Source: Apodemus sylvaticus (taxonomy: Eukaryota; Chordata; Mammalia; Rodentia; Muridae). From it: DNA of 64,000 nt. A program made the translations under genes and the position numbers. Below, one piece after another: positions 10,641 to 22,080 of this stretch. Within the stretch, counting starts at the first letter, position 1; the number at the start of each line of letters is the position of its first letter. The stretch lies in contig NC_067477.1 of assembly GCF_947179515.1 (NCBI RefSeq), positions 120,818,062-120,882,061 on the forward strand, read 5' to 3'. The notes beneath the pieces are model-generated. The model was not told the origin of the DNA, made no database searches, and saw only the letters and a program-made list of their open reading frames with translations.

Positions 10641-11861
10641 TGCCTTCCATGTTCATTAAGCACAAACCTAATGAATCTTGCATGAGCAGAGTTACATCAG
10701 CCACACAATAAAGGAGCTCTGAACTTGTTATGATATTGCCCAAATATACTTGATCCATTTCCTAATGCTTATTGATTGATATGAAACTAAGGCAAAGTTA
10801 TCTGTCTCACAAAGACTTAGTCTGAAGCTTCCAGTCGGTAGATTTTTTTTCTTTCTTTTTACTAGAGTTTCCCATTTTCTGTGGAAGAATATTGTGAATT
10901 TCTGTGGAAGACGAGAGTTGGAAAATTGGGGTAATTCCATTATTTCATTTACTTTCTCACAGATGTTGTGAAATGTATCATGTTGGAATAATTGTAAAGG
11001 GTGGAAAAAGCCTTTGAAGATACTTTGTGGTTGTGTTCATTGGCTTGAGAGTTAACTCCTTTCCCTGGACATTTCATGAGACATCTGCAGTTCGCTTGGT
11101 AGGATCGCAGATGCTGCCCTTGGTGGTCTGAAGTTTCTCATAACAGGAGCAGGACTGATACTTGCTAAATCTGAATCGTCATTAACGCTGGGCTGCTATC
11201 TCAAGCGTAGCCATTCTAACGAGGACCGATGCTATTGCTGAGTGCTTAGTTTATGTCAAGCACTAGGTGCTGTTCACAAATTACCCCTTTCATCTTTTTC
11301 CCTGTACACTGAAGTAGATGCTGTTATGTTCATCTTAGGAATCATGCTTGGAAATGTTAAGCTATTTGACTACAGTTATATAACCGGGGAGTAGGAAGGC
11401 CTGGAAAGATCACCACTCTACTAACCACCTTTTACTGTTGTCAAAGGAGGAGTTGGGATGAGATGGTGGTGGATAGTGGATAGCGCAAACTGGACTTTAG
11501 CACTCAGTTCCAACAGTGGAGTAGGATACAGCATCCCTTAAAGCGTGGCTTGGACAGAGAAGACACCTGATGGTAGAGGAGGTAAAGTTCAAAAAGGTTG
11601 ATGCTGTTCCGTCATTGTCCCCTCTTTGCCAGCACTGGGGACAGGACACAAGCCTATAGGTGTGCACTAGTGTGTATGAACAATGAGGAGGCTGCTCCAG
11701 TCTGCCTGGCTTCTCTAGTCTAGACCTCTGTACTCCGTGTGCTGCTCTAGTTGTACCCAATTGTCATCTGGGCTTGTGGGAGCTCTGGGCATCTGGGCGG
11801 CAATTCAGAGACACCCCGTCCATACCCAGGAGAGATATGGGAAGTGAGAACTGATTTGGTC
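10641..11861. other. Intron sequence without recognised feature
   Basis: No SINE, exon or simple repeat recognised. Short open frames only. Confidence 0.45.
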
Positions 11862-12010
11862 TTATCTTCTCCCCTCCCCCTCCCTCTTTCATCACTCTTC
11901 CCCCCCCCTCTTCCTCCCTCCCTTCCTCCGTCCTTCCCATTTTCTCTCACTCTGTCTCTCTGTCTCTCTGCCTCTCTCTGTGCACATGTGCACGCATGTG
12001 CGGGGGTGCG
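11862..12010. repeat. CT/C-rich tract then TG-rich sequence
   Basis: A pyrimidine-rich run with 10 C at about 11899-11908, TCTG units at 11955-11980, then CATGTGCACGCATGTGCG. An arginine-rich open frame on the other strand is an artefact of this tract. Confidence 0.8.
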
Positions 12011-13005
12011 TGCATACATATGTACATGAATGTTTCCATCATACACACTGGAGGTGATGGGGAAAGCACAGTCTTCTCCCACGGACATTTGCACACACCT
12101 GATAGATCTCTGTCACCCCCCCCTGCTCCTCATCCCCCCCTTAGTTAATTGTTCTTCAGCCCCTTTGATCTGTGAATAAAGTACAGATGTGTCAGTGCCA
12201 GCTGTAGTAGAGCCATTGAGTTTTAGCCTCTGCTTGACTGATGAAATAACCGAGCAAAAAGGATTCGGTAAACACAAGAGTACTCGGGGGTGCTGGAGAG
12301 CTGGCCCTCTACCCGGACTGTCTGACGTGGACATCTGCGCACGCTGACTTCCTTTATGTTTGCATCTGGAGCACCTGGTAGTTTGTAAGTGTTGGAAGAG
12401 TGGATGCTGCTTGTGAGCATGCCCAGAAGGAAGCAGAGCATTGTTTCCCCTAAGTGTGGCTGTTGATGCTTGGCTCCGGTCGGGAGGAAGGCGTCTGCTC
12501 TCAGGACCTCTGCCCTGTTTGTGTCCAGCCGCTGGTCTGGATTTCCCAGTCTGTAGTTGGGTTTCGCAATCGGTCTTCTGAGCCCATCCAGGAACACTGT
12601 CTGAATGTTCCCTGGTGTTCTGTGACTTTCACTTTCTGTCCTTCTTTCAATCTAATAGTCTCCAAATGGGGCTGACACTGTGCTCTGAGACAAAGGGATG
12701 CACCCTACATGTAGCCCAGGAAGTGCTGGCTCTGTGTGGGCACTTCCGGTGCCGCTGTGTGGCCTGTGTGAACTTTGCATTTCCAGTTTTTTATCTAAAG
12801 TATGAGAAGCTTGAAGGACTAGGTAATCTAATTCTGAAATTCCTTGCCATATTTTTAAAAATATGGAACCTCTGTGAGGGTGTGCTAAAAATTCATATTA
12901 CACACGTTAACACAAAAAATTGTTACACAATTCCAAGGTATGCAGAGGACCCAAATCCTGTCCAAGCAATTTTCCAATATCTAATGGGTATGTTCTTTTT
13001 TTTTT
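12011..13005. other. Intron sequence without recognised feature
   Basis: Includes poly(C) patches near 12117 and 12135. Frames of 124 codons (minus, 12223-12597) and 131 codons (plus, 12615-13010) show no family resemblance and no flanking splice logic, so I do not call them. Confidence 0.45.
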
Positions 13006-13181
13006 TTTAAAGATTTATTTATTTATTATATGTAAGTACACTGTAGTTGTCTTCAGACACTCCAGGGAGTTAGATCTTGTTATGGATGGTTGTGAACCAC
13101 CATGTGGTTGCTGGGAATTGAACTCAGGACCTTCAGAAGAGCAGTTGGTGCTCTTAACCGCTGAGCCACTTCTCCAGCCCG
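13006..13181 (-). mobile_element. B2 SINE, antisense
   Basis: AGATTTATTTATTTATTATA (reversed tail), GTCTTCAGACACTCCAG, GAACTCAGGACCTTCAGAAG and GCTCTTAACCGCTGAGCCAC give a near full-length and fairly young B2. Confidence 0.93.
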
Positions 13182-13377
13182 GGTATGTTCTTTATAGGGT
13201 TTTATACATCTTTGACAAGCTGTGAGTTTTAATGAGACTTGCTGCCAGGGTTGTTTGAGGGTAGAAATATTTGTTTTGGATCTCAGTTTCAGAGATTTTA
13301 GTCTATAGCCCTCTACTCTGTTGATTTTGTAATGAAGTAGGCTATTATGGCACTAGGAACAGGTGGCAGAGGCTATT

Positions 13378-13380
<3 letters not shown>

Positions 13381-13420
<40 letters not shown>
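13381..13420. repeat. (CT)20 microsatellite
   Basis: A pure CT run, abutting an antisense B1 piece. Confidence 0.95.
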
Positions 13421-13421
<1 letters not shown>

Positions 13422-13424
<3 letters not shown>

Positions 13425-13522
13425 CAGGGTTTCGCTATGTAGACTGGCTATCCTGAAACTTGCAGTGTAGACCAGGCTGACCTCAAATTTGTAGATATCC
13501 ACCTGCCACTGTCTTAGGCACT
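13422..13522 (-). mobile_element. B1 SINE, antisense, truncated
   Basis: AGGGTTTCGCTATGTAGACT, TGTAGACCAGGCTGACCTCA and GATATCCACCTGCCACTGTC are B1 in reverse; the CT run replaces its tail. Confidence 0.8.
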
Positions 13523-14007
13523 GAAATAAAATAGTTTTATATTAGAAACTGTAAAACTTACAAACTTCCCAGAAGTGCATGCTTTGAAGTGCATGAGGAA
13601 GGTTTAGAATTAGTATTGATGCTGATGAAAAGGTTTTGACCACTTCATACAGGATGGGTTCTGGATTCTTCTTCCCTCCCTGCCTTCTGAGCACTCACCC
13701 TGTGCCCACATCTGTACTGAATTTATAATCCCCTGCCCCGTGGAGGGATTCCCAGTGAAAGGATCTGTTTCAGGTGAAATTCTAATATCAACGGAAATGT
13801 TGGGTAATTATTTTTCAGTTTTGCTTTAAATAGAGGTGATTGGGAAAGCCCTTGGGGAACTCCACATCCCACAGAAAAATCCTTCGCATTGACCTTGGCG
13901 TTGCAATGGTGGTTAAGCTCGACGTTCAAGTTTCCATTGAGTCTGTTGCTTCCCACACACCTCTGTGTCCTCATTCCCACTGAACATGGTCTTGTTGCCA
14001 CCAGTTC
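13523..14007. other. Intron sequence without recognised feature
   Basis: A 92-codon frame on the minus strand has no recognisable similarity. Confidence 0.4.
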
Positions 14008-14100
14008 CTTTGCTTTCTTTTGCTGCTGCTGAGGATCGAACCCAGGCCCTTGAATATCCCGAGCACATACTAAACACTGCGTTACACCTCTAGTCCCTAC
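14008..14100 (-). mobile_element. ID-type SINE, antisense
   Basis: GAGGATCGAACCCAGGCCCT, GAGCACATACTAAACACTGC and ACACCTCTAGTCCCTA are the reverse of an ID head. Confidence 0.75.
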
Positions 14101-14794
14101 ATTTTGTTCTGCATCATTCCAATGTCACTTACCCTTGAAGGTCTGCCTCACAGATGTAGGGTCCATTTTCTCTGAGAGGAGGCTTCAGTGCCTTTAAAAT
14201 GTCCTTCCTGGCCCAGGTGGCAGGTAGGACATCTCAGGGTGAGAGGCGGAGGCTCCTCCCCTTAGGACGCAGTCCTGTGCTGGAAGACACGTGGTACCCA
14301 CACTTACACTACAAACTTTTCTCAAGTGGGCCGTAGTTTTCAACAAGTTAGCATGCTGGTCATAACGTTCTAGACTGTTTCTGGGGGTATTTTAATCAAG
14401 TCTTTGTTTCATGGACGTGTATTTTTGAAGGGAAATACATGAGCAACATCAAATATTTGATTTACAACAGTTAAGATGGCTAAATGCAAATGCTCCTAGC
14501 TTGTACCCCTTCCCTTGACTCTCTTCTGCCCTGGTTCTCTTTCATGAGATAGCTCGTCACTCAGGTCTCTGATAGGATTTTGTTTTCTAGCTGGGTGGAA
14601 ACAGTTGGGGAAAAAATCATGTAGTTAGAACAGAATAGTTCAGCAACATTTTCTTGCCTCCCCCCCCCCCCACTGGCAGCTAGGGCACGCTTGCTCAAAA
14701 CATTTGCTGTCTTTTCCCATCTTGAGCTCAGCATTTCCCAGTGTGAGCACTTCCAAGATATTTCCTTTTTTTTCACTTTTAATAAGAATATATG
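14101..14794. other. Intron sequence with short poly(C)
   Basis: A run of about 13 C lies near 14660. Otherwise no feature is recognised. Confidence 0.4.
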
Positions 14795-14796
14795 TC

Positions 14797-14887
14797 ATAC
14801 ACACATAGAGACACACACACAGAGGCACACACATATACACACACGCACACACACATACACACACAGACACATACACATAGACACCCT
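14797..14887. repeat. Imperfect (CA)n
   Basis: CA runs interrupted by GAGACA, GAGGCA and CATAGACA. Confidence 0.9.
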
Positions 14888-15639
14888 CCCCCACCTATAT
14901 ATAAAACATGTAAACGGATGTTACTTTTGTTTCTTTGGCTTTAAAATGCAGTTATTTCTGTCAGGGAAGATCCTGAGTGTCCATCTTGAGAGCAGGCTGC
15001 TTGATGTCTGTGAAGGGGAACCACGAAAACCCTGGGCCAGCCATATTGCTGCTTCTGGTCTCCTAGGAGTTACTGTAACCTTTATGGAGAGTCTCATGAT
15101 AGCAGTGCATTTCAGGGAAAGAAATCATCAGGGCCTAAACTGTTCTTTTCAACCTGTCAACAGAATAGTTGATACCGTGTGAACTCAGTGCCTCCTGGGT
15201 CCCACAGTGGGTGGAACCTGAAACTGTAGTGGGTTAAAGGGAGACTGTTAGGAGGCAAATGTGTTCTGATAGGAGGTAGCCGTTTCCTCATGTTTATGAC
15301 TGCTAAACCAACAGAGCTACCACGGTTCCCCACATCTGCAAGCCATTTGCAATAATTTTGTTAATCATCCCACAAAACAGCACATTTGAAAACAAGACCC
15401 CCATCTCTTTGTTGATGATGTAATAGAGCTAATTAATGTTAGTCATTCCCAGAGAGTGAGAGAATAAGGGTTTAAGAGTTTTATTGTTGCTGTTTGGTCG
15501 AGCATCCTTCTTTCCTTAAGAGTTCGTCTCAGATACATTTTAAGAAAATAGAAAATGTACTTTTCTGAAGCCATTCTGGATCTGGGAGGGCTGGTGGAAA
15601 ATATGGACTCTGGGGCCATTTTTGCTATTGTTGACAATT

Positions 15640-15642
<3 letters not shown>
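14888..15642. other. Intron sequence without recognised feature
   Basis: No repeat family or exon recognised. Confidence 0.4.

Positions 15643-15701
<59 letters not shown>
15643..15701. repeat. (CT)29 microsatellite
   Basis: A pure CT run of 59 bases. Confidence 0.95.
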
Positions 15702-15703
<2 letters not shown>

Positions 15704-17437
15704 TGGTGAGTTACTTCACATCTCTGATCCTAAGGTTCCTCAGCTTTAGAATGAAATGGTTGGACCCTGTGATAGCTGTAAGTTCCTGTTAGCTACTGAG
15801 CATTGCTTTTCGCTGATGAACTTATGACTGGCCTCTCTGAAGGACTGTAGAACACCCGACCATTATCCCACAAACTATATATGAAGTCTGGGGGAATTAC
15901 ATGAGGCCATATTTACTGCAGTTGGGTGTCAGTCCATTTTGAGTGAGTACCACAAAGTGACGATGCTTTATCTTTTACTGAGTTAGAGCCCACAGATTCC
16001 CCACCTACCAGACATGTGATCCACCCCTTTGGCATTGGCAAATATACTGTTTTCATGAGGTTACAAACCCCGTGGATTTCTGAGTTAATGTGTGAGGTAA
16101 TGCCATCTTCCAACAAATACACTTACCCATTCCTTTAGGGAGAGCAGATTTTCCCCCATTTAAATATTTCCATTACCAAATGTAAACATGCTTAAGGTGG
16201 AAACATTCCCAAACTGGTACCATATATTTTTGTTCTAGTATAAGGAAAAAGTTGCTATGAGACCGAAAACTACTCCTTAGGTAACCTAGTTACTTAGAAA
16301 TTAACAAGAAATGTTTCCATTCCATGCTTCTTTGAAATAAAACTGTAATTAAGGAAACTGATATGGATCTGGAGTGAAATATGCTTCAAAATAATAAGTG
16401 GGGGTTTCTTATTTATTTATCCATGTAAAATATGGACAAAATATCAAATCAACTACACAAAGACATTGGAAAGCAACCAAAACCAAGAAGTTGAAGGAAT
16501 TCAACCTTGTAGAGAAAGAGACCCCAAAGGTCCAGACATACATTCTGTTCAAAGTCTTTGCTGGTCCCTGAGGGAACTCTGCAGTTCCCATAGAGAAATC
16601 AAAGGTCACAAACTGAGAGACCTGATCAAATACACCACAGAACTGAAATTCAGAGTTCAGTTCAGAGTTGCAGTCCAGCCACATGACTGCATGGTCCACC
16701 AGAATGAAGAATACCCCTCAGAAGGATACCCAGAGATTCCACAGTCAGCATCCCAGACAGCAAGACAGCCATGGGGAGAACTCGTCCCTTGTAAGAGATA
16801 AATCGGTTCCTAGAAAACAGGCCTAAAATACAGGGCATGTTGAAGTCAGCATATAACTGCCACTGTTATAAATAGGACCAAACACTTCACCAAAGAAAGG
16901 AGTGTGGTTTTTATAAGTGGGAATTTTTAATAGAAAAACTGAGAACATAAATGAAAACAAGAAGGGATAAGTGAAGTTTTGATTATATAACAGAGATCAA
17001 AGAAGATTACGCTTATTTAAAATGTCGGGCTCCACATGCTAGGGGACAATGCTGTATAACAATGTGTGTGTAATTGAGGTTTCAGAGGCAAGAAATAAAG
17101 AGGCAGGAAACTAGCCCGATGATGCGATGACCGCTATAAGATAAGAAAATGGTTTCCCAGACAAGAGGTGAAGTCCAGCTTTATAGACAGGAGAAGCTCA
17201 GCAAGCCCCGAGCCAAGTGGAAGGAAACCACGGTGAGGTGCTTCTTCAGAAGTATTCTCGTCATGGTGTTTTCTCTTAGACCGCAGCAGCGAGGACGATT
17301 CCCTTCATCTCATGGCCATTGGACTCTATCAAGTGGAATACCCTAGAATGACATTTTTGTTTCCAATTCTCTGTGTATTTCTGACTAGTAGAATACTATG
17401 CTTTGTAAAAGCAAATTCTTCTTTAAAATTCATCGTT
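15702..17437. other. Longest stretch (1.7 kb) upstream of the first exon with nothing named
   Basis: Moderately AT-rich. Frames of 111 codons (plus, 16466-16801) and 96 codons (minus, 16409-16699) overlap on opposite strands and match nothing I recognise. A diverged old L1 or LTR piece is possible. Confidence 0.4.
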
Positions 17438-17570
17438 TTAAAAAAAAGATAGAGTCTCATTATTTCACTTGTGACAGGCCTGGGACTCACTGTGTGTATA
17501 AGCCGGGCTGACCTTCAAGATTCTCAGAAATCTTGCCTCTGTCTCCAAAGTGCTGATCACCACCATGCTG
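17438..17570 (-). mobile_element. B1 SINE, antisense, diverged
   Basis: AAAGATAGAGTCTCATTATT, ATAAGCCGGGCTGACCTTCA and GTCTCCAAAGTGCTGATCAC are B1 in reverse. Confidence 0.7.
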
Positions 17571-17587
17571 TCTGTTGATTCTTGATG

Positions 17588-17780
17588 TTGTTTAAAATGT
17601 TTTTATTATGTGTGCGTGTTCCTCTATATTCATGATTTCTGTGGTACATATATGGAGGTCAGAGGACAACTTGTGGGAATTGACTCTCTTCTTCCGCTAT
17701 GTGAGTCCTGGGGCTCAAACTCATGTTGTCAGACTTGCTAACAAATGAATATATCTGGGGAACCCTCTTGCTGGTCCCAT
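17588..17780 (-). mobile_element. B3-type SINE, antisense
   Basis: TGTTTTTATTATGTGTGCGT, GGTCAGAGGACAACTTGTGG and GGCTCAAACTCATGTTGTCA follow a reversed B3, ending CCCTCTTGCTGGTCCC. Confidence 0.8.
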
Positions 17781-18099
17781 TTTGATTTGTTCCTAGCTCC
17801 TCCTTCTCACCTTATTCCATTTGTAGTCAGAGATAATGGATCTTAATAATATGATATTTAATAATAGTATTATTAATACTTAATAATAGTATTTTTTCTC
17901 TCTCTAGTTGAGGTAAGCTCTCTACTACTGACCTCCAGCACTTTACAACAGGCTCCACTTTCTTGAGAGGATATGGTCCAAGATCACTAGTTTGGTGCCG
18001 AAGTAGTAAATAGTATTAAACTTTATGCATATTAACTTTTCCTATAGGCACATTCCTACGATAAAATTTATTTTGTAAATTAAGCACGATAAAAGGCAA

Positions 18100-18525
18100 A
18101 AACCCAATTAGAATAGTTATAGTATCTATCTTCTGGCAAATAGACTTAACCAAAGCAATTCAAGCAGGCAAGCAAACAAGCGAGCAAACAAGGAACGAAG
18201 GGTTTACGTTGGCTTACAGTTTTAAGTGATACAGTCCATCACAGTGGGGAAGGCATGGCAGTGGGAGCTTGGTCCGAAGGTCACACTGTATCTGCAGTTG
18301 AGAAGCAGAAAGAAATGAATGTTGGTGCCCAGATCATTTCCTCCCTTACCCCCTTTATTCAGTCAAAAACCCAACCTCTGGGATGGTGCTGCCCGTTGAA
18401 GGTGGGGTCTCTTCAATTAAAGCTGCAGACTCCCTCATAGATTTGCCTAGAGGCAACATCAAAGCTAGTCATATTATCAGTCAAGGTTAGTCATCTTAGG
18501 AGTAACATCGACAAGCTGTGATACA
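18100..18525 (+). mobile_element. Rodent dispersed repeat, diverged copy
   Basis: GGTTTACGTTGGCTTACAGT, CAGTCCATCACAGTGGGGAA and GGCATGGCAGTGGGAGCTTG match the general scheme of the repeats at 1525 and 23872. It precedes the L1 3' end directly. Confidence 0.5.
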
Positions 18526-18539
18526 CACTTTTAGAGCTT

Positions 18540-18945
18540 TTATGTTTTTATTTATTCAGCCAGTAGAAACAATGAATTCATGAAATTCTTAGGCAAATGG
18601 ATGGAGCTAGAGAACATCATACTAAGTGAGGTAACCCAGACTCAAAAGGTGAATCATGGTATGCACTCACTAATAAGTGGATATTAACCTAGAAAACTGG
18701 AATACCCAAAACATAATCCGCACATCAAATGAGGTACAAGAAGAAAGGAAGAGTGGCCCCTGGTTCTGGAAAGACTCAGTGAAGCAGTATTCGACAGAAC
18801 CAGAACGGGGAAGTGGGAAGGGGTGGGTGGGAGGACAGGGGAAGAGAAGGGGGCTTACGGGACTTTCAGGGAGTGGGGGGCTAGAAAAGGGGAAATCATT
18901 TGAAATGTAAATAAATTATATCGAATAAAAAAAATTTTAAAAAAA
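18540..18945 (+). mobile_element. L1Md (LINE-1) 3' end, 5'-truncated, sense
   Basis: Landmarks in order: AATTCTTAGGCAAATGGATG, AGTGAGGTAACCCAGACTCA, AGAGTGGCCCCTGGTTCTGG, GGGAAGGGGTGGGTGGGAGG, AAATGTAAATAAATTATATC, then an A-rich tail. This is the 3' UTR of young mouse L1 and is the best single pointer to Mus. Only the last 0.4 kb is present, as expected from aborted reverse transcription. No ORF2 catalytic region remains. Confidence 0.93.
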
Positions 18946-19227
18946 TGACCTTTTTAGGCCAAAATCAACAAAATGTAACTGAAGGTGAGGAACGTGAAAT
19001 TGTGCATATGAGATAGTGTAATTATGTTTAACTTCTTGAATTGTGTAATAAAAAAAATAAGAAAATGGAATGTATGTGTATCTTGAGTTTTTCAAGTAAA
19101 GTAAGCTCTAGAAATTCCTCTATAATACTGAGATAAATTATTTTTATTCATTTTATATGTTTTAGACTTTCATTGAAAGTAAGCTATAAGGAATATGGCC
19201 AGTACAGTATTTTGAAGTCTTTGATTT
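18946..19227. other. AT-rich intron sequence
   Basis: No named feature. Confidence 0.4.
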
Positions 19228-19535
19228 CGTTTTCCCAGGCCCTCGTGATTGGGTGTGTGTGTTGGTGTGTGTGTGTGAGGTCTGAAGTTAATGGAAAAGT
19301 CGTTCTCAGATTGCCTTGTTCACTGAGGCAGGGCCTCTCCCTCAAACCCAGAGCCAGCTGATATGACTACTCTTACTAGCCGCCTTCCTCTGGAGATGCC
19401 CAGGCCCCCTATGTGGGGTTGGACTAAAACATGGTCATCAAACCCACTTGGCATGTTAACATGGGTTTCTGGTGATCTGAGCACCACTCAAGCTTGCCCT
19501 GTCAAGTGAACTACTGAGCTATCCCCACAGCTGCA
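19228..19535 (-). mobile_element. B4/RSINE1-type SINE, antisense, diverged
   Basis: A TG-rich start, GAGGCAGGGCCTCTCCCTCA in the reversed B1-like half, then GAACTACTGAGCTATCCCCA in the reversed tRNA-like head. Confidence 0.65.
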
Positions 19536-19985
19536 GGAATAGAGTTGTTTGTTTTTCCTTCAGATTTTGCAAATTTGAAAAATTTAGCACAGTGGATTCA
19601 AAACAATCATGCTGAATTTGTCTTGCTGAGAACTGTGGAGGCCTTGCGTCTTTTCACACACCATGGCCATGGGGTTACTGTTCAGTGATGGTGTAGTCTA
19701 GGCATTTACCTTATTTTTCTATGTCCCCATTGGGCTACTAATTAGTTTTGTCATGTGTTTATAAGGGACATGTGTATTGCCCTGATTTTTCATTACATGT
19801 CCCTTTTCTTTCTAGGCTGTTGTTTAGTTGGGACCTTTATAGTGCCTTTTACTTATGAATAGTAAGCTCCCTTTCTTGTTAATTCTGTGGTTTTTCTTAC
19901 AGGAAGATTTGCATGATTTACTTGGGAATTCTAATGCCAAATAGAATAAGGAGTACCTCAGGAGGGCTCTGTAGTATAGTGTAGT
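19536..19985. other. Intron sequence without recognised feature
   Basis: AT-rich; no repeat or exon recognised. Confidence 0.4.
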
Positions 19986-19989
19986 ATAG

Positions 19990-19990
19990 T

Positions 19991-20039
<49 letters not shown>
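19990..20039. repeat. (GT)13(GA)13 compound microsatellite
   Basis: A pure GT run passes into a pure GA run. It is preceded by three GTAGTATAGT units. Confidence 0.95.
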
Positions 20040-21274
20040 CCCTGGGGAGGTGACACTGGTACTTAAACTAGGAGCACACTGGTCACTGCAGGAAGATCTG
20101 GTATATATGGATGATGCCCTTGATCTTGCTTCTCCCACAGTTTTGTACTTATCTAACCATAGACATCATTTCAATGTGTCTCCTCTCCACAACTTCTGCT
20201 ATTCATATTAATTTTCCCAGATATACTCACTTCAGGAAAAGTATGGTCTGGTCTTGCAGGTTCTGTGTGGCAGTGGGAATTTTCTCTGAGTTGGATGAAA
20301 CCCTGAAAGAGGGTTGGAGCAGATGTTTGAATTTGGTTCAATGCTTTCAATATTTATTACCTAGGTGGCCTACTTTCATAGCAATTGTAGTAGAAAAAAA
20401 ACAAGGCTGTTTGGGGAAAATAGACTTTATTGCCTTCATCTTAAAAATATTGGAAGAATTGTTCCCTGCCCCCTTTTTTTATTTTATTTAGCTTGAATTT
20501 AAAAATAAAAGTGGAGGGGTTCTCTCGTCTCACTCTGAGCAGATGTCTCCATGTGTGTTATACTAAAACTGCTTCCCCTTCCCCAGGAAAGTATTCTGGT
20601 AGTGTAGCTGGACATTGGCTTTAGATCTTCATGCACTGATGAGTATTGGCAGTCTTATCAAAGCCTCCGCTTTAGACGTGAAGATATGACACAGAGACCT
20701 AAGAGGAATTTGGTGATGTGGAAGCCAGGTTGTCAGATTCAGGAGCCGAGGCAGAAATTGTTGTTAGACTCACATACATCCTACTTAGGTCTCTTTAGCC
20801 TACCTGCATAGGGCTACCTTCATCTTGATCTGTGCAGATTGAGTGATCGAAGGAGGTATTTTGTACGGGAGCACAGATATTCACCCTTGACTCTTTGGGT
20901 GCCTAGTGCTCAACGTAGAGAGATACAGCTAGCAAGAAGGAAAATGGTTTTAAAGAGCGTTCTCTCTTGCGTGTTCTTGTTCTTCCAGTTTTCAGGGAGG
21001 GAGAGGGAAGGTGCACAGTTGGCCTTGTAAATACCAGGGCATGTGTGGGTGGGTCTTTCTTCTCTCCTGGATAACACAAAGGAGCAGTGCCTCCATATAG
21101 GTGCAGTGGCTACAGCAGTGAGTCTGGGAAAGGGGTGGAGAATGAGCAGGGGGGGGCGGAGCAGGGCCTGGCCTGAGCAGGACAGGGCTGGGAAAGCTCC
21201 CAGGCAGGCGCAGAAGTACGTTCTCTCTGACATGCAGGATGAGAGGCTCTTTGAGAATATAAGATGTCACAGAA
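20040..21274. other. Intron sequence without recognised feature
   Basis: Frames up to 126 codons (20111-20491) lack any recognisable similarity. No SINE is seen. Confidence 0.4.
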
Positions 21275-21434
21275 GCCTGGCAGTGGTGGCGCATGCCTGT
21301 AATCTAGCACTCTGGGAGGCAGAGGCAGGTGGATTTCTGAGATCGAGGCCAGCCTGGTCTACAGAGTGAGTTCCAGGACAGCCAGGACTATACAGAGAAA
21401 CCCTGTCTTGAAAAAACAAAAAACAACAACAAAA

Positions 21435-21484
<50 letters not shown>

Positions 21485-21502
21485 CAAAGAAACAAAGAAA
21501 CA
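21275..21502 (+). mobile_element. Full-length B1 SINE with tail-derived microsatellite, target-site duplications
   Basis: GCCTGGCAGTGGTGGCGCAT, GGGAGGCAGAGGCAGGTGGA, GAGGCCAGCCTGGTCTACAG and GAGAAACCCTGTCTTGAAAA cover B1 end to end. The A-rich tail has expanded to (GAAA)n then (CAAAGAAA)n, to 21502. ATGTCACAGA flanks it on both sides (21264-21273 and 21503-21512). This is a clean, rather young insertion. Confidence 0.95.
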
Positions 21503-21512
21503 ATGTCACAGA

Positions 21513-21815
21513 GCTGCAGAGATGGAAGTCTCACCACATAGTTCTAGGAAAAGGCTACAAAAAACACCAGTGCTTGTAAGAGTAAGGATCAGAAACGATG
21601 AAAGCTATAGAGCTGGCTTGGACTTGAGGATAGGCATAAACAGTGGAGAGAAAGAGAATACTTATAGATTTGGAGTTTGCGGATGAACAGGTCTCATCAT
21701 GTGCTTTCCAGAATTACTGAAGGGTGGGGCAGAGAGGTAAGAAGCTGGCCTCCTGTGGAGCATCTGCTTCAGTTTGGGCACAGAACTTGAGATGGAGGGT
21801 CGGAACACAAGTCTA
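21513..21815. other. Intron sequence without recognised feature
   Basis: Nothing named. Confidence 0.4.
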
Positions 21816-21817
21816 AG

Positions 21818-22080
21818 TCACTGTTCTGCTGCTGTGAAGAGGCACTGCGACCAAGGCAACTCTTAATAAAGGAAATCACTTAATATAATTGGAGACTTGC
21901 TTACAGTGCCAGAGGGTCAGTTCATCATAGTTACGGCAGAGAGCATGGCTATAAGAATGGCACCTGAACCAGACAAGAGATATGCCCTGATCGTCCTATC
22001 AAAGAGACCCACTCCCTGGTGATGAAGCGTTCAGTTATCTGGGCCCTGGGGACCAGACCACCACAGCCGGTCTAAGAAAG
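21818..22080 (+). mobile_element. Rodent dispersed repeat, sense
   Basis: TGCTGTGAAGAGGCACTGCG, ACCAAGGCAACTCTTAATAA and GTCAGTTCATCATAGTTACG parallel the copies at 1715 and 41725. Confidence 0.55.

Noticed and set aside
12615..13010. 131-codon plus-strand frame
   Set aside because: It ends at the T-run next to an antisense B2; no recognisable domain.
13006..13181. tRNA-like promoter boxes in B2, ID and B4 copies
   Set aside because: These are SINE heads derived from tRNA; none here reads as a complete cloverleaf, so no tRNA gene is called.
16409..16801. Overlapping 111-codon (plus) and 96-codon (minus) frames
   Set aside because: No family resemblance, no splice or promoter context, opposite-strand overlap; may be decayed repeat.
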